Shown here: positions 1 to 13,200 of the stretch, in pieces
Layout: each line of letters opens with the position of its first letter
Position numbering within the stretch: the stretch's first letter is position 1
Assembly: GCA_000934455.1 (NCBI GenBank)
Contig: KN889777.1
Coordinates: 17,105-54,689 of the forward strand
Reading direction: 5' to 3'
From: Apostichopus parvimensis
Lineage: Eukaryota; Echinodermata; Holothuroidea; Aspidochirotida; Stichopodidae
Length of the DNA stretch: 37,585 nucleotides
The notes under the pieces: generated by a model
The model's database searches: none
Told to the model about the DNA's origin: nothing
What the model saw: the letters and a program-made list of their open reading frames with translations, nothing else
Program-made: the position numbers and the translations under genes

Positions 1-163
1 TTCTCCCACCCCCACCCCACCCCACTCCTTCCCTTATTATTTCCTGCTGAGTTGAGCCATTCACAAATAGGTAAGACTGAGTTAAATCCATGACTGAAGT
101 AAATGAAGTCACCATTATTGCCAACTGGACCTAGAGTAGAATTAGTAGCAAATGCCTAAACTA

Positions 164-300
164 GAAATTCAAAGTCACTCTTATTTTGTGGTAGAGCATG
201 CATAGTACTCCAGTATTGTTGAAAGAACAAGAAATTATCCAAAGTCACTGTTATATTGTGGTAGAGCATGCATAGTGCTCCAGTATTGTTGAAAGAACAA
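164..300. repeat. 70-bp tandem duplication
   Basis: The 60-bp block at 171-230 recurs at 241-300 with three mismatches (period 70). Both copies share gtggtagagcatgcatag. The rest of positions 1-1071 is AT-rich, presumably AGTPBP1 intron, with no recognised exon. Confidence 0.9.
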
Positions 301-1071
301 GTTTCTCCCTCTGAAAGTTTTCGTGATGCCATTCTAGTAATTTTACACAAAAATCAGTCGGTCAGTTTTAGTCAGTTTTATAGAAAATAGTTACAACTTG
401 CAAGGTGAATTCAAAAAAAGGGAAAAGATTCTACAAGGATTGACCACGGTGTAGACATTTGCAATTTCTTGGCCAAAATGCTCCAATACTGATATGATTA
501 TGATCAGGCAAGTTGCTCAAAGTACTAAGTCTCTTGGCTGTAACAGCTCCTTGGCAAGCTTAACATCTCCAGCTGGTGATTAATTCCAATGACTTTACAA
601 AACAAAAACAACTCTTTGTTTTTCAGCCAAGATGGATTTATACTTTGTATGCCATGAATAATTATGCTTGGTCAATTGTTTAATCTAGAGTGGTCTTCAC
701 TTTGGCAGGAAAGGTAACTTTCAGCAAATTTGAATATTCATTTTCATTTATTTTCAGTTTCTCCTGCTGATTTTAGGGGGAAAATAATGAAAATTGTGTC
801 AGTTGTTGTCATAAAATAGGATCATCTCCTCAGTCAGCATGATGTGTTAATGGTCAATGTGAGTCACTTCTAAAGATGGAGAATTTTTCCACTAATGGTC
901 AACTCTATGCACTTACAAATGGTTAACACTACAGACTGTGATAAGGATTACTACTTTGTTCACTTTGTTAATTGTTAACTTTGTAAGCTGCCTTATAGGG
1001 AACCACTCTACACTGTTAATTTGTGGCTCTAGTCACTGTGCTTTACGTTGACACTCTCTCTTTCTTTTCAG

Positions 1072-1218
1072 AGAGTAATTCTGCTCGTGCCCTTGGCCAA
1101 GGAGGCATCCCAATCCTTCTGTCCTTATTCTACGAGTGGCATCGCCATGATACCAGGAACAGACACATCGGGATCCGTAAAGCAATTCTGGGTGTCATCA
1201 AAAATATCACTAACCTCA
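1072..1218 (+). CDS. AGTPBP1: AGTPBP1 exon (first in window): ARM-like region
   Basis: The acceptor is a pyrimidine run ending ttttcag and the donor is gtaagt. The 147-nt exon is phase 1 at both ends, so it is a symmetric cassette. It reads [20 protein letters not shown] and then [19 protein letters not shown], the kind of helical repeat found in the N-terminal armadillo-like part of CCP1. A partial copy of its 3' half lies 357 bp downstream (see 1480-1575). No earlier exon could be recognised in positions 1-1071. Confidence 0.9.
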
Positions 1219-4200
1219 GTAAGTATGTTATCATGAGTAATACCGAAATTTGTCGATAAAAAGGAAAATCAAAAAAGTGGGAGAGTGGGGGAGGATTGAC
1301 AAGCCGGAAATGTTTTGCAAGAAGAATCTGTTTAAAAGGAAACAGCAACTAGAAAGAAGAAAAAAAACGACAGATTTGCAAACTACCAACAGTGAATAAA
1401 AAAGAAGATGCCTAAAGCTATATTAAGCTTAGCTGTGATAAATCAATAAAAAAAATTTACATTCTCACAACGAGTACAGATAATCTTAGAATGTGTAATC
1501 GCCACGATGTCAGAAACAGACACATTGGAATCGGTAAAGGAATTCTGGGTGTCATTAAAAATATCACTAACCTCAGTAAGGTATGTTTTCATGAACGACT
1601 TTAATAAAAAGTGAAACAAACTAGCTCCAAATATGCTAGAACAAAATCGAGTGGTCACCAAGTGTCAAAACTTCTATAGCACTGTCTCCTGGCAACCGCA
1701 GGACTTCTGTTCCTTTTGTCTTGTGAGATTAACCAGAGTGTGGCATCACAAACGTGACGATATGAATATATTAGAAAAGACCTACCTGGTCACCCATCTC
1801 AATGAACTATTTTCTAACATGATAAAGTAAGTTAAAAATGAGCTGATTCTTGTAAAGCTCTCTGCTGTTCCAGGGGAAATGAATATCTCTACAATATCCT
1901 CAGGTTTTCATTCTCTGCAGTTTTTTTTTTTTTTTTAACTCATAAAAGTTTTTGAATTTTATCCTTAAAAGGTGATACATCAATGAATGTAGTCTGACCT
2001 CAAAACTTTTGTGGAAATGCGACATGGTTTTACCCATGCATTTTACTTTTGGGAAACGAAAAGAATAACTTTTCATATGCAGTTTGTGTAAACACTGCAA
2101 TACCAACTACCATACAGATAAAAAAAAGGGAAATTCGTAACATGAAATAATTTACCTTTTCTGTGCACTTTCGTAATACCAATTTAAATAAAGTCACCAC
2201 TGGTAAAACAACCAGCAACAAGTTTTAAATAACAATGTTGGTATCTGCAACTTCTCTTAATTCTCTCACTCTCTCTCTCTGCCTCTCATTTATCAGAATC
2301 CGGTAGAAAGGCCTTCATCGAAGCTGACGGGATTAAGATCCTGTATGGGATCATCTTAGATATGCCGAGTAGCTCAAGTGAGTTTGATACATCCATCAGA
2401 CTTTTAGTTAATTCTGTATTGATGCTGGTGTTCTAGCATAGTTGCCTGTATTTCTGTACTCGTGGGAATTTTGGCAATCAAGTAAAGATACCATACTGCA
2501 AGATTATTAAGTTCTTGTTATTGTACTTAGAGCCTGGTACTCATTCCAAGCGGAATTCTACTTGTACTCGTATGCAAGCATAATTGTCAGTACTCATAAT
2601 CACCTCCATAGATTTGAACTTGTACCAGTACTCGAATTTAGAGAAATTTGAAATCTAGCATAGGTACCTGTGCAAGATGATTATGTACTCCTAGTTTTGT
2701 ACTCGTATTGGAAATCATACCAATGGGGATTCTTCTTGTACTCGTATGCGAGCATAATTGTCAGTACTCATAATCACCTGCATAGATTTGAACTTGTACC
2801 AGAACTTGTTTTCAGGGAATTTTGAAATCTAGCTTAGGTACCTGTGCAAGATTATGTACTCATACTCTCAAACTTAGAGCCTTGTATTCCATATTGGTAC
2901 TAATACCAAGGGGAATTCTACTTGTTCACATATTCCTGCTGTTTGTGCTGGTACTACAAGTCTGACACTACAGCTGTAGCTTGGTCATGTGTATTTCCAA
3001 GTCATTTTATGAAATGTACACTGATACCTCTGTACAGCTGTTTGGTTTTTGAAATTATGCCACCCGTCTGGTACTGCTCTGTGACTCAGCATCAGATCAT
3101 GCAGGTTACTTTATTCTAGTACATCATAGCTTTGTTTCTGCATTGTTGGTGGGTGTAAGAAGTGTGGGTTTAATGGGGCAGTGGGTGGGTGGGTGAGTGG
3201 GAGGGGCAGAAAACCCTCCAGCCCCATCCACTTGTTTGATTTAGGGTAAAACATGTATTAGAAACATGTGGCTAATGTGTCCACTAAGGATGATGTTCAA
3301 AAGCTGTTATAGAACTCTCTTGAATCTAAAGTACCCATTAGACCTCTCATCTCTTTGTCTCCTTTTTTTTTTACCCCTAGCCAAAGATCTGGATGGTATC
3401 ATCAGTCTCATCAGCATCATCCTTCGTAAGTGCTTTCCAAAGAATCGACTTCCAATCCCAACGATCAAGAGCTGCTTCCATTTCCCGATCCCAGACGGAG
3501 ATGGAGGCTCTGTGCTTCTGTCAGACGGTGAGTCAACAAGAAAAAAGAAAAAATTTGAAAATCCAATTGATTTTTTTTCTCACTACCTCATTAAGACTAT
3601 GTGTTGTATCCTGTCCATCCCATTATGTTGACCTCCTTCCCTTCCACCAACATCAAGTTATAATAAAGTTGTCTCACCATTAACTCCAACGTATCATATT
3701 GCTGACGCCTTCCCCCCCCCTACCACCACCCCAAAGCAAGAGTGTGTTTGGTTGTGTTGTTCATCATGGTGTTATATAGTTTTATTTATATAGTTATTTC
3801 AAATTTAATTAGTTTCCTGACAAGTAACATAATCAAACACTCCATCTATTCTTGGATCGGTTTTTGTTTCACAGCGGCGGATGATGTCATCGACGAAAGC
3901 GATGACGGTGATGATGATGTCAGCAGTACCGACGAACCACCTGCAAGCAAAGAGGTCAGAGGTCAATTTGTGTTTTCAATTAATACTGAGGTACCTTAAG
4001 GACTTGTTTTCCCGTAGTGAGAATGGTTCAAATTGTTTCTTTGATGGGTTTTGCTATCCAGACAAAGTTTAGGTAGACTCTCACATAGGCTACATGAGCA
4101 GCTTGTGTCTATAGGCTTACTAACAGAGGTATGTTTCATCTGTTGGATTTTCATCCTGTTCTGCATTATTGGCATTTTATGTAATACATTCTCATCTGAC

Positions 4201-7200
4201 CTCGTTAGCTTAATGTCGAACAATATTCCGGAGGTTCCTTAAATGTCAAAAAAAAAAAAAAAATGTGCCAGTGGAATTGCCATTATTATACATTGTTGAG
4301 AATTTGAGTAGGTTAGATTCAGCGTTCACGAAAAAACTCACGTCTATTAGAGAAAATGGACTTTGTAGTAAATAAAAGAAAATGATTAAACATTTCAAAC
4401 ATATGTGCCTTTGATGATGTCATATTTAATAGATTTGCTCTCAAGTCATTCGTCTTTTGTGTGAAGGAACATTAAAACTGTGATATCTTCTATAACTGGA
4501 ACAAAGATTGGATCTTAGCTGTTTGGGAAATGGTTCAAGTATCTCTATTTCGATGAGCCAATGATGATGGTTTAGTTTGGATTCTCCCTATAAACATATT
4601 CATCCCACGCAGGCTGATCCAGAGGAAGAGAATGAATCGGCCGATCTCAGTCAAGCAAGGACAACTCAAGATCTAGCCATGTACCAAGAGTTTTTCATGG
4701 AACTTACTGATTTTGAAGAGGTAAACATTGTCTCAGTAATCTTAACTGTGTACAATGAAAGACTAAACCAGTATTAAACCTTTATGTACATTTCCTGAGT
4801 CCCATCTTGCACTGTGTGATGCATCCACATGCTTCTATCCAGGGTTATAGAACTAATGGAGGGAAGGGTTTAGGCCTGTACGTTTCAGAATGTCTCTACC
4901 AATGTCACTTTGGATAGCAAGAGATCCAACTCTCTTTAATCTCATTTCCCCTTCAAGTCAAACCACTGCTGTAATTTGTTTTACAACCAGGCCCGTTATT
5001 GGATATGGGGAGGTGTATTGTGGGAGATGATTTTTACGCCCCCGTGTGTGTGTAGTGACAAACTGTCATTCCGGGAGCCAGTCAAATTCTCATCAATGTT
5101 TTCTTTAAAAGAATTACTGACAAGCACACCTGCCTTTCCTTTGGTTAACATTAGTAAAGATTCACTCGCAGCTCTAAGAATGGAGGAGAAGGAAGGGAAA
5201 GGCGGTTCCTCTCTTGTATATTAGTTTTATTTTCACATGTTTTCAAGGCCTGGCCAGCATCTAGTAACCAAGCAGGACCATAACTATCTCTCATAATTGG
5301 CCAGCATCTAGTTACTATGCCTGACCATAAACTTTCACTCATAATTGGCCAGCATCTAGTTACTATGCAGGATCATAAGTTTCTCTCATAATTGGCCAGC
5401 ATCTAGTTACCATGAAGGACCATAACTTTCTTTCATAATTGGCCAGCATCTAGTTACCATGCAGGACCATAACTTTCTCTCATAATTGGCCAGCATCTAG
5501 TTACTTAGCAGGACCATAACTTTCACTCATAATAAGGCCAGCATGTAGTAACCAAGCAGGACCATAGGTTTCTCTCATAATTGGCCAGCATCTAGTTACT
5601 TAGCAGGACCATAACTTTCACTCATAATAAGGCCAGCATGTAGTAACCAAGCAGGACCATAGGTTTCTCTCATAATTGGCCAGCATCTAGTTACTTAGCA
5701 GGACCATAACTTTCACTCATAATAAGGCCAGCATGTAGTAACCAAGCAGGACCATAGGTTTCTCTCATAATTGGCCAGCATCTAGTTACTTAGCAGGACC
5801 ATAACTTTCACTCATAATAAGGCCAGCATCTAGTAACCAAGCAGGACCATAGGTTTCTCTCATAATTGGCCAGCATCTAGTTACCATGCAGGACCATGAC
5901 TTTCTCTCATAATTTTGCCACTGAAAACCAATTTGATGTTATCTCTTCACTTTATTTCTGTGTCCAGTTCTTTCAAGATAGTCCTAACACTGAAGATGAA
6001 AGCTCTGATGGTTACATTGGGACGGATGCCTCGGAGGTCCATCACAGGAGTAACAGTCGCGTGAGTTCCATTCTTCAGGGTAATCTGAGAGAAAACAGAC
6101 TCAGCCTGCCTAACTTATCATTGTATTCAAACTTTTCTGCCATGAAGCAAGGTAATATGGAAGTCTCAGATTCAGAAATCCAACCAATCAGAGCACCCGG
6201 TGGTAAGTCCAGCCGTTGTAAGTCATCATCACGGAAACAAGGCAGACACAAATCTAACGAAGGCTTGGCAACGAGTCACAAATCCTCAGGTAAAAAACAA
6301 GCTGCATCGAAAAAGGCTGCGAAGAATTCAAAGTCGTCGCCGAGTCTACGACGGAGCGCTCCTCCAACCAAGAGCAGGGGCGCTAAACTCTCAAAGTCCT
6401 TGACATCGTTAAGAAGTCTGGAACAAACGAGTCCATTCAAGGCAGGGGCCGAAGAGTATTGGGACAGACTGGATGCTCTGAGGTCATCTATGAGTATATC
6501 GCAGATGACCATCCAATCACAGACTGAATCTGGACAATTACCTCTGGGAACCACAGAGAATGTCTACCCAGATGTGGATAATGTGTCTCCAGAATTTTAC
6601 ATCACTACGTCAGCCAGAACCAAGAGGGTGCAACCCTTTCAGCAGATCGCCCATCCCGACATGCTTGGACACGTGTCTCCAAAATGGAAGGAATTTTTAT
6701 ATGAAAGGCCAGTGAAAGCTCAGAGGTGAGTACTTTTGTGAACAAACAAACAAACGAGTTGGTTGTCTTTGTCAGTCGCTAGAAGTTTTGTACAGAGGTT
6801 GGAGGTTGGAGATTGAAGTGCGGCTGGTTTTGTACGTTCTTCAATCTACACAAAACTAATGTACCCAATGTCAATATGCAAGTGTGACTTTCCTAATAGC
6901 TTATTTTCCTCAATTAAATAAAAACTGTTCATCTATGATCAGATTTGTTTTATGTACAGTAAGCTTCAAGTAAATAGTTTTCAATAGTTTTGGATAGAAA
7001 CCTGGCAATTTAATATTCCTTCATCTTTTTCAGAGCTTTTATATTTCAAGACATAGATAGATGTATACGGATGGAGACTGTGTCGGATAGAGTTGTCTTC
7101 GACTTGGACGGTATGACAGAAAAGATTGATAAATCAAACTATGGAAACTTATCAGCGTCCCTCGTGGAATCAACTCTACAGTCAAGTCTGTAAGTAACAC

Positions 7201-10200
7201 GCAAAGCCAGCAGATCACTCTAATATATTTGATCATCAAATTTGGTGTACAAGGCTGAAAACAAATCCATTACCTCCAGTTATCTGTAATGGCATACAAC
7301 AGTAGTACTTGTATTGTATTGTATGGCAGTGCTTGTATGGTATTGTATAGTGTGGCAGTGCCTTCTATTGTAATGTACTGTGTGGCAGTGCCTTGTAATT
7401 GTGTGGCAGTAAAAAGCCCAAATTGTTTCTATGTGTCAATTTTGATATGGTTATAATGGTTTCTTCGCTGGATTTTTGCCTAAATTTTCCCAATTTTGGT
7501 TGGCAGGGCTTAAGTTTTTTTATTGTATTGTATTGCATTGCATGGTTTTGTATGTTATATGTGTTGCATAGCAATGTACAGCAATGTACTCTTATCCTAT
7601 CATATTGCATTAGTATGTATTCCATTTTAGAGTACTGTCTTGTATAACATTTAACAGAACTGAATGCATGTCCCTTAGAAATTTGGTGTTTTTTTGGTTG
7701 TTAACACTGTATGAGTAGATAGATGAATGAATGCCTCTTCCTTTCATTAGGTGTATTACCGAATCAGACAAGATTCCAGAGGGACCACTTATATTTCATT
7801 CATTATTTGAATGTGGAAACCTCAGGAAAGCAGTGCAGGTAATACACAAAATATGAAATAATAAATAATATAATAATATTAAAAACTACAGCAGTCAAAT
7901 ATATGAAAATGATAAATTTTGATAGCAACTCCTAATAGCTGCTCGTAAGACTTATTTGGCTAGTGCATTGATTTGTAGCTATGTTACGAAGTACAGTAAA
8001 ACCTGTTTTATCAGGACTTGTCGGAAATGGGTGGTTGCCAGGCTACGAATATTGGAAAATTCTGGAGACTAGAGTTATCCCCATCCTTTGTGTAATTGGT
8101 TATAATTGTAAAAAGACTTTGCAATATGTTTTATAACAGGAGTTCACAGAGCTTGACATCTCTGTTCATTTGCATATCTGATCATATGTATGGTAACTGT
8201 GAACAAACAAATACAGAAACGTTACAAAATAATAGCTGTGCAATATTACGCAAAGACAGAAAGGGAAGGGAGGGGGAGGATTTGTAGATGTTAACAAAAA
8301 GATAATAAAAAGAAAACCAAGGCCAGTTGTTGATGATACAGATTCAAATTTATCTTTGAATAAGATTTTTCAAGCGTGACTATTAAACTTACCTGAATAT
8401 GCGTAAAATATTAAATTTTGGACGGTTAGCAAACTCATGGTGTTTGTTAATGAGATCGTTTAATGAATTAAATGCAACAGGCAGAAGCCCCCTCATGGGC
8501 CCACAATGTTTCCATTGGGATTTTGTGATGAACTGTGAAAGGTAGCAGACCCCAGTGATTAGACTGTAACTCGCACAGCCTCGTAGGACAAAGCTTGTCC
8601 CCTCTTCTCATCTCTTAATGCCCTTTTCCCTGCCCCAATCTGTTTAGGAATCTTTTTCGTTTGTAAGCAAGTAAATATTAACATTTTACTCCAAAGGTTT
8701 ATATGAATTGTCTATGCTTCATTGTGAAACGGCTCACAAGTCTGTCTTGTTTCAGACGTCAACAGCAACCATCACCATCAATGGTTTTAATACTTCTCTG
8801 TTTCTAACACCCAAAAGTTTTCTCCCCCCCTCTTACCCTCCCTCATCCAATCCCTTTCCACCCCTTCCCTGCCCCAGTCTGATCATGACTCACTTCCTTT
8901 CATATACGAAGTGAAAGGTCCACTGCAACAATTATAAAAGAATTCTCTACACTTCGTCACGATAGGCTGACAAATTCTGTTTTGTCTTCTTTTGTAGGTG
9001 AGAAAGCATGAATATGATCTGATTTTGAATTCAGACATTAACAGCAACCATCACCACCAGTGGTTCTACTTCTCAGTGTCTAATATGAAGGCCGGCGTAT
9101 CGTACAGGTTCAACATTGTCAACTTTGAGAAATTAAACAGTCAGTTCAATTTCGGTAAGTCTCCAAATCCAATCACAAGTATCATTGTGTAATCTTCATG
9201 GTAATATGATTTCATAACTTTATTATTTTTGTTATTTTTTTATTAACATGATTTCATAACATAAAAAGTCTAACCCTAAGAATTATGCCAATTTTCCAAT
9301 AACATGTTTAATTTGTGTGTGTATGTGTTGGGGCACTTGAACTAAGGTAGTCTTCAGACGGCATTTGAAAAGAATCCCAACATCCTCTGAAATATTATAT
9401 TGCTAAAGGGTATTGTTAAAGGTATAACAGAGACAGAGATCAAAGACAATTTATATTATTCATTAACCTCAAAACCTGACGTCATCAATATAGAATTTCA
9501 GGCGTATTACCTAATCAATGGTGGCTTACTGTGTATTGTGGTGAGGCCCTATAGGAGCCAATTTTCAAAGCGAGCGTATTCAGTCAAACAGGAAGCGGTT
9601 AACTTATAATGGCATATTAGAGAGTTTTTAGGTTACTGAATAATGTAAATTGTCTTTCATGGACTAGAATGACAGAAAGAAACAATGGGGTTCTCAGTCT
9701 GAATATAAAACACAACGGTGTGTTTGTGTATTTGTTAAAACATTATCTTGTGTGTGTTTTGATTTCAACCAATTGTGATATTGACCATTAAAGGGTTAGG
9801 TAGTAGTGTGAAGTGTAAACAAATATTACTATCACCTTAAAATTATTATCGCGCTCAATGTTTGAACTCAGTAATACCTCAACAATGAAAACAAACTACG
9901 AAAGTGCTAAGTTAGACTATGAGTTAACTTTTCTATACTTTACATTGATGTGGCATTTCTTTGTAATAGAATCTTCAGTATTCTTTAATATACATCTCAC
10001 GTTACACTGCTTTTGCCAATTTTAGTTATTATTTTATTTTTTTAATCTCATATCCCCACTTTCGATAAACAAGGAATGCAGCCAGTGATGTTTTCAGTGA
10101 AGGATGCCTTGGAGGGTCAGCCTCAGTGGGTACGGGTGGGCCATGACGTGTGCTATTACAAGAACAATTACGCCAGGAGCTTTGCCGCCTCGGGTTCTAA

Positions 10201-13200
10201 AGGGAAGAGTTACTATACTGGAGCTTTCAAGATGGTGTTCCCATACCACAATGATACAGTCTACTTAGCCTACCACTTCCCCTATACTTACACAACTCTC
10301 CAGGTATGTTTGCTAAAATCAATATTTGAAAAAGAGCCAAAGAAGGGGGGTATTCACCACAAATGAGGGTCAAAACAGATTTCTGTGGGTGACAAAATTA
10401 TATGCTTCAACAAGTAATCTCTGAGACCTTCAACAGGGCCAAACTGTTGAAGCCTTTTGAAGGCTTATACTTCATTGCTCTAACTGTCTTGGTATACATC
10501 CATGCTCCTAACATACTTAATTGGAACAGGTTTAAGATGTCATTTCTATGTAAATCAGAAATTGCACTATAACTTAAACAGCTCTGAATTCTCAATATTA
10601 AAGACCTCATAGATTTATCTGACAGACCACTTGACCGTAAGCCATTGCAATTGCCCTAATTAGTGCTTGGAATTCCAAAAGGACGTTTAGTGACAGATAT
10701 TGTCCAAATATTTGCCCCGATATGATTCTGATGGATTGAAGTTTCAACCGTTCCTGATCAATGGCTTTCCTGTGTCAGGGTTTGACCTTTTCTCTTTTAA
10801 GTGACTGAGAGGATTTTCCACTAATGACAATTAGAAATCTTATCTGATGTTCTGGTACTTGACTTCAGGACACATTTTCCTTAGTTGCTCAATCAGTCAG
10901 GTGATTCCATATACCGTAAGACTTATAAGCCAAGGAACTACTGAGTCTATTGGCTTTCTGTTTGTTTTATTTCTTGAAATTATGGCCCAAGTTATGATTT
11001 AATCTGGAACTTTATTTAGAGAATATGAGTATCTGTCAGTTTTCATTATCAGATAAGAAAACCTAAGAAAACCTAGGACAGTTTGCCGGAGGTTTATGTA
11101 GCACATTATATACCACCATAGCCACAGCGCAATGTCTATGCTAGTGAACAGGGTACGTATGTTCCGTTACAGTATTTGGAAACACAAGCAACTGTCTGTG
11201 TCTGCAGCATGGATGTATTTATGTGTAGAAAAAAAAAATTCAAAACATTCCGCAAAAAATGTGTTATGATGTATTTTCTTTTTCATTCAGGTCCATATAT
11301 CCCAGCTTGAGAGTAGTCTTAGTGAATTCAGCCAAATCTACTATCGTCATGACGAATTCTGTGAGACGCTCTCAGGGAATCCATGTCCTCTACTTACCCT
11401 CACAGCTCGACCACTTTCATACGACTCTGAGGGAATTACACAATTCAGTAAGCTAATTTAAGAAACTTTTGTAATTTGTTTTTGTCTCAGCATCTGTTAT
11501 ATTTCATTTTAATAATTGTAACAGTTCTGCCGACCAGTGAAGCATTGTGCCAATCACTTTCTGCTAATCATTTCAGAAAAGGTTATACAGTATTTATCAG
11601 TTGAAGTCTATTTTGCCCAAAATAGTTAATCTTGGAAGTCTTTTATATGATTATGGATTGTAGCCCATCTACTGCCCTACTTATGAGGGAAACCTCTTTA
11701 AATGTTATAAACATTTCAATGTGTGGCATAACTAACACTGTCCATCTATCTATCATCATTCGTGTAGGAAGTCGTCAGTTTATTTTCTTGTCTGCCCGAG
11801 TCCATCCGGGAGAGACCAACAGTTCGTGGGTGATGAAAGGAGTCTTAAAGTTTCTGTTCAGTCTTCATCCGGCAGCCCAGCATCTCAGGGAACTTTTCAT
11901 CTTCAAGATCGTTCCTATGTTGAACCCAGATGGTGTTATTAACGGCAGGTAGGTTCAGATATAAAGCGTACGGAATTTGAAATTGTAATGATACATTTTT
12001 TTCTAATACTGATGAAAAATCCTTCAGAAGTAGCACTTTGCAGTACAAACTGAAGTCTTATTTGGAAGAAATGCATGGTAGCAAATATTCTCTCCTCCCA
12101 CCCCTGCCCTCCACCTCCCACCTACCTCTCAGTGTTGTAATTTGAGGATTGATAGTATGTTTAGTAATATCGCTAACTTAAGTTGCCCTTCTCCTTGTCA
12201 TCCACCCAACACCCCCCCCCCCAATGAACCTTGCTATTTAATATGCATAAAAACACAAATGTTATGACAGTTAATTTGTCTTCCTTTAATCCATTCCCTG
12301 TTTCATATGAGTTACGAGTTATGATTATTGAATATGTAGAAATGAAAAGCAAGCCCCGCATCAAATACATTCTTTGGATACTGCATGGAATGATACTTTA
12401 TGTACTTGGCTTAAATTTTACAAAGTATGTTATGATCTGTTGTATACCCCTAGTCTACTTGTAGTGCTCTTCAAGGAAGAAACTTTTATTTTAATTCTTT
12501 ACTTCTAGTAATAAAAGGGAAAAAAATCAAAACTGATGGAGGATAATACAAAATAAAACCATACTAATTTGAAGAAAAAAAAACGAACATTTGAATATTA
12601 AAGACATGAGAAGTAAATGTGTAGGTTTTAAACATTGTAGCACCATGAGAAGGATAAGGGCCGAGCACTTTCAAACTTTGCTCTTTACCGAAGCATCTGT
12701 AAATGACTCCCTTTCTTCATTACAGTCATCGCTGCTCGTTGAGCGGGGAGGATCTGAATCGTAAATGGGCCAACCCTGACCCAGACCGTCACCCTACCAT
12801 CTACCATACCAAGGGACTGCTGCAATACATGGCCACAATAAACAGAAGACCCCTGGTAAGAGATGGAATTTTGTTTTGTTTATCGGTGTTTGTATCTGTG
12901 TATTCTTGTATTTAGGGGAAGAATTGTTTCCGGCAATTAAAAGCCGGTATAAAAATTTTAATTAAAGGATTTTTTTCACAATTCTAATTATATGCACTTT
13001 GCCCTGTTTGTTGAATATTTGTTAAGCTTAGGATTTTGAAAGAAATCGCTATCTCCGATGTGAGTGCGTACTGTTCAACATGACTTCTGATTTCATGGCA
13101 GGTGTTCTGTGATTTCCACGGCCACTCCCGTAAGAAGAACGTCTTCATGTATGGGTGTAGTGCAGGCATGTCTTACACCCCAGAGGATATGGACCAGTAT

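Noticed and set aside
8752..8812. Usable alternative exon resembling the 8998-9154 exon
   Set aside because: It lacks an acceptor because of the 44-bp deletion and carries an in-frame TAA.
9400..9609. Open frame in an AGTPBP1 intron
   Set aside because: The adjoining exons join in frame without it, there are no proper splice sites, and the peptide has no recognised motif.
11632..11767. 5' extension of the AGTPBP1 exon at 11768
   Set aside because: The frame is open upstream, but the acceptor cgtgtag at 11767 fits the phase and homology ([15 protein letters not shown]), so the upstream part is intron read-through.
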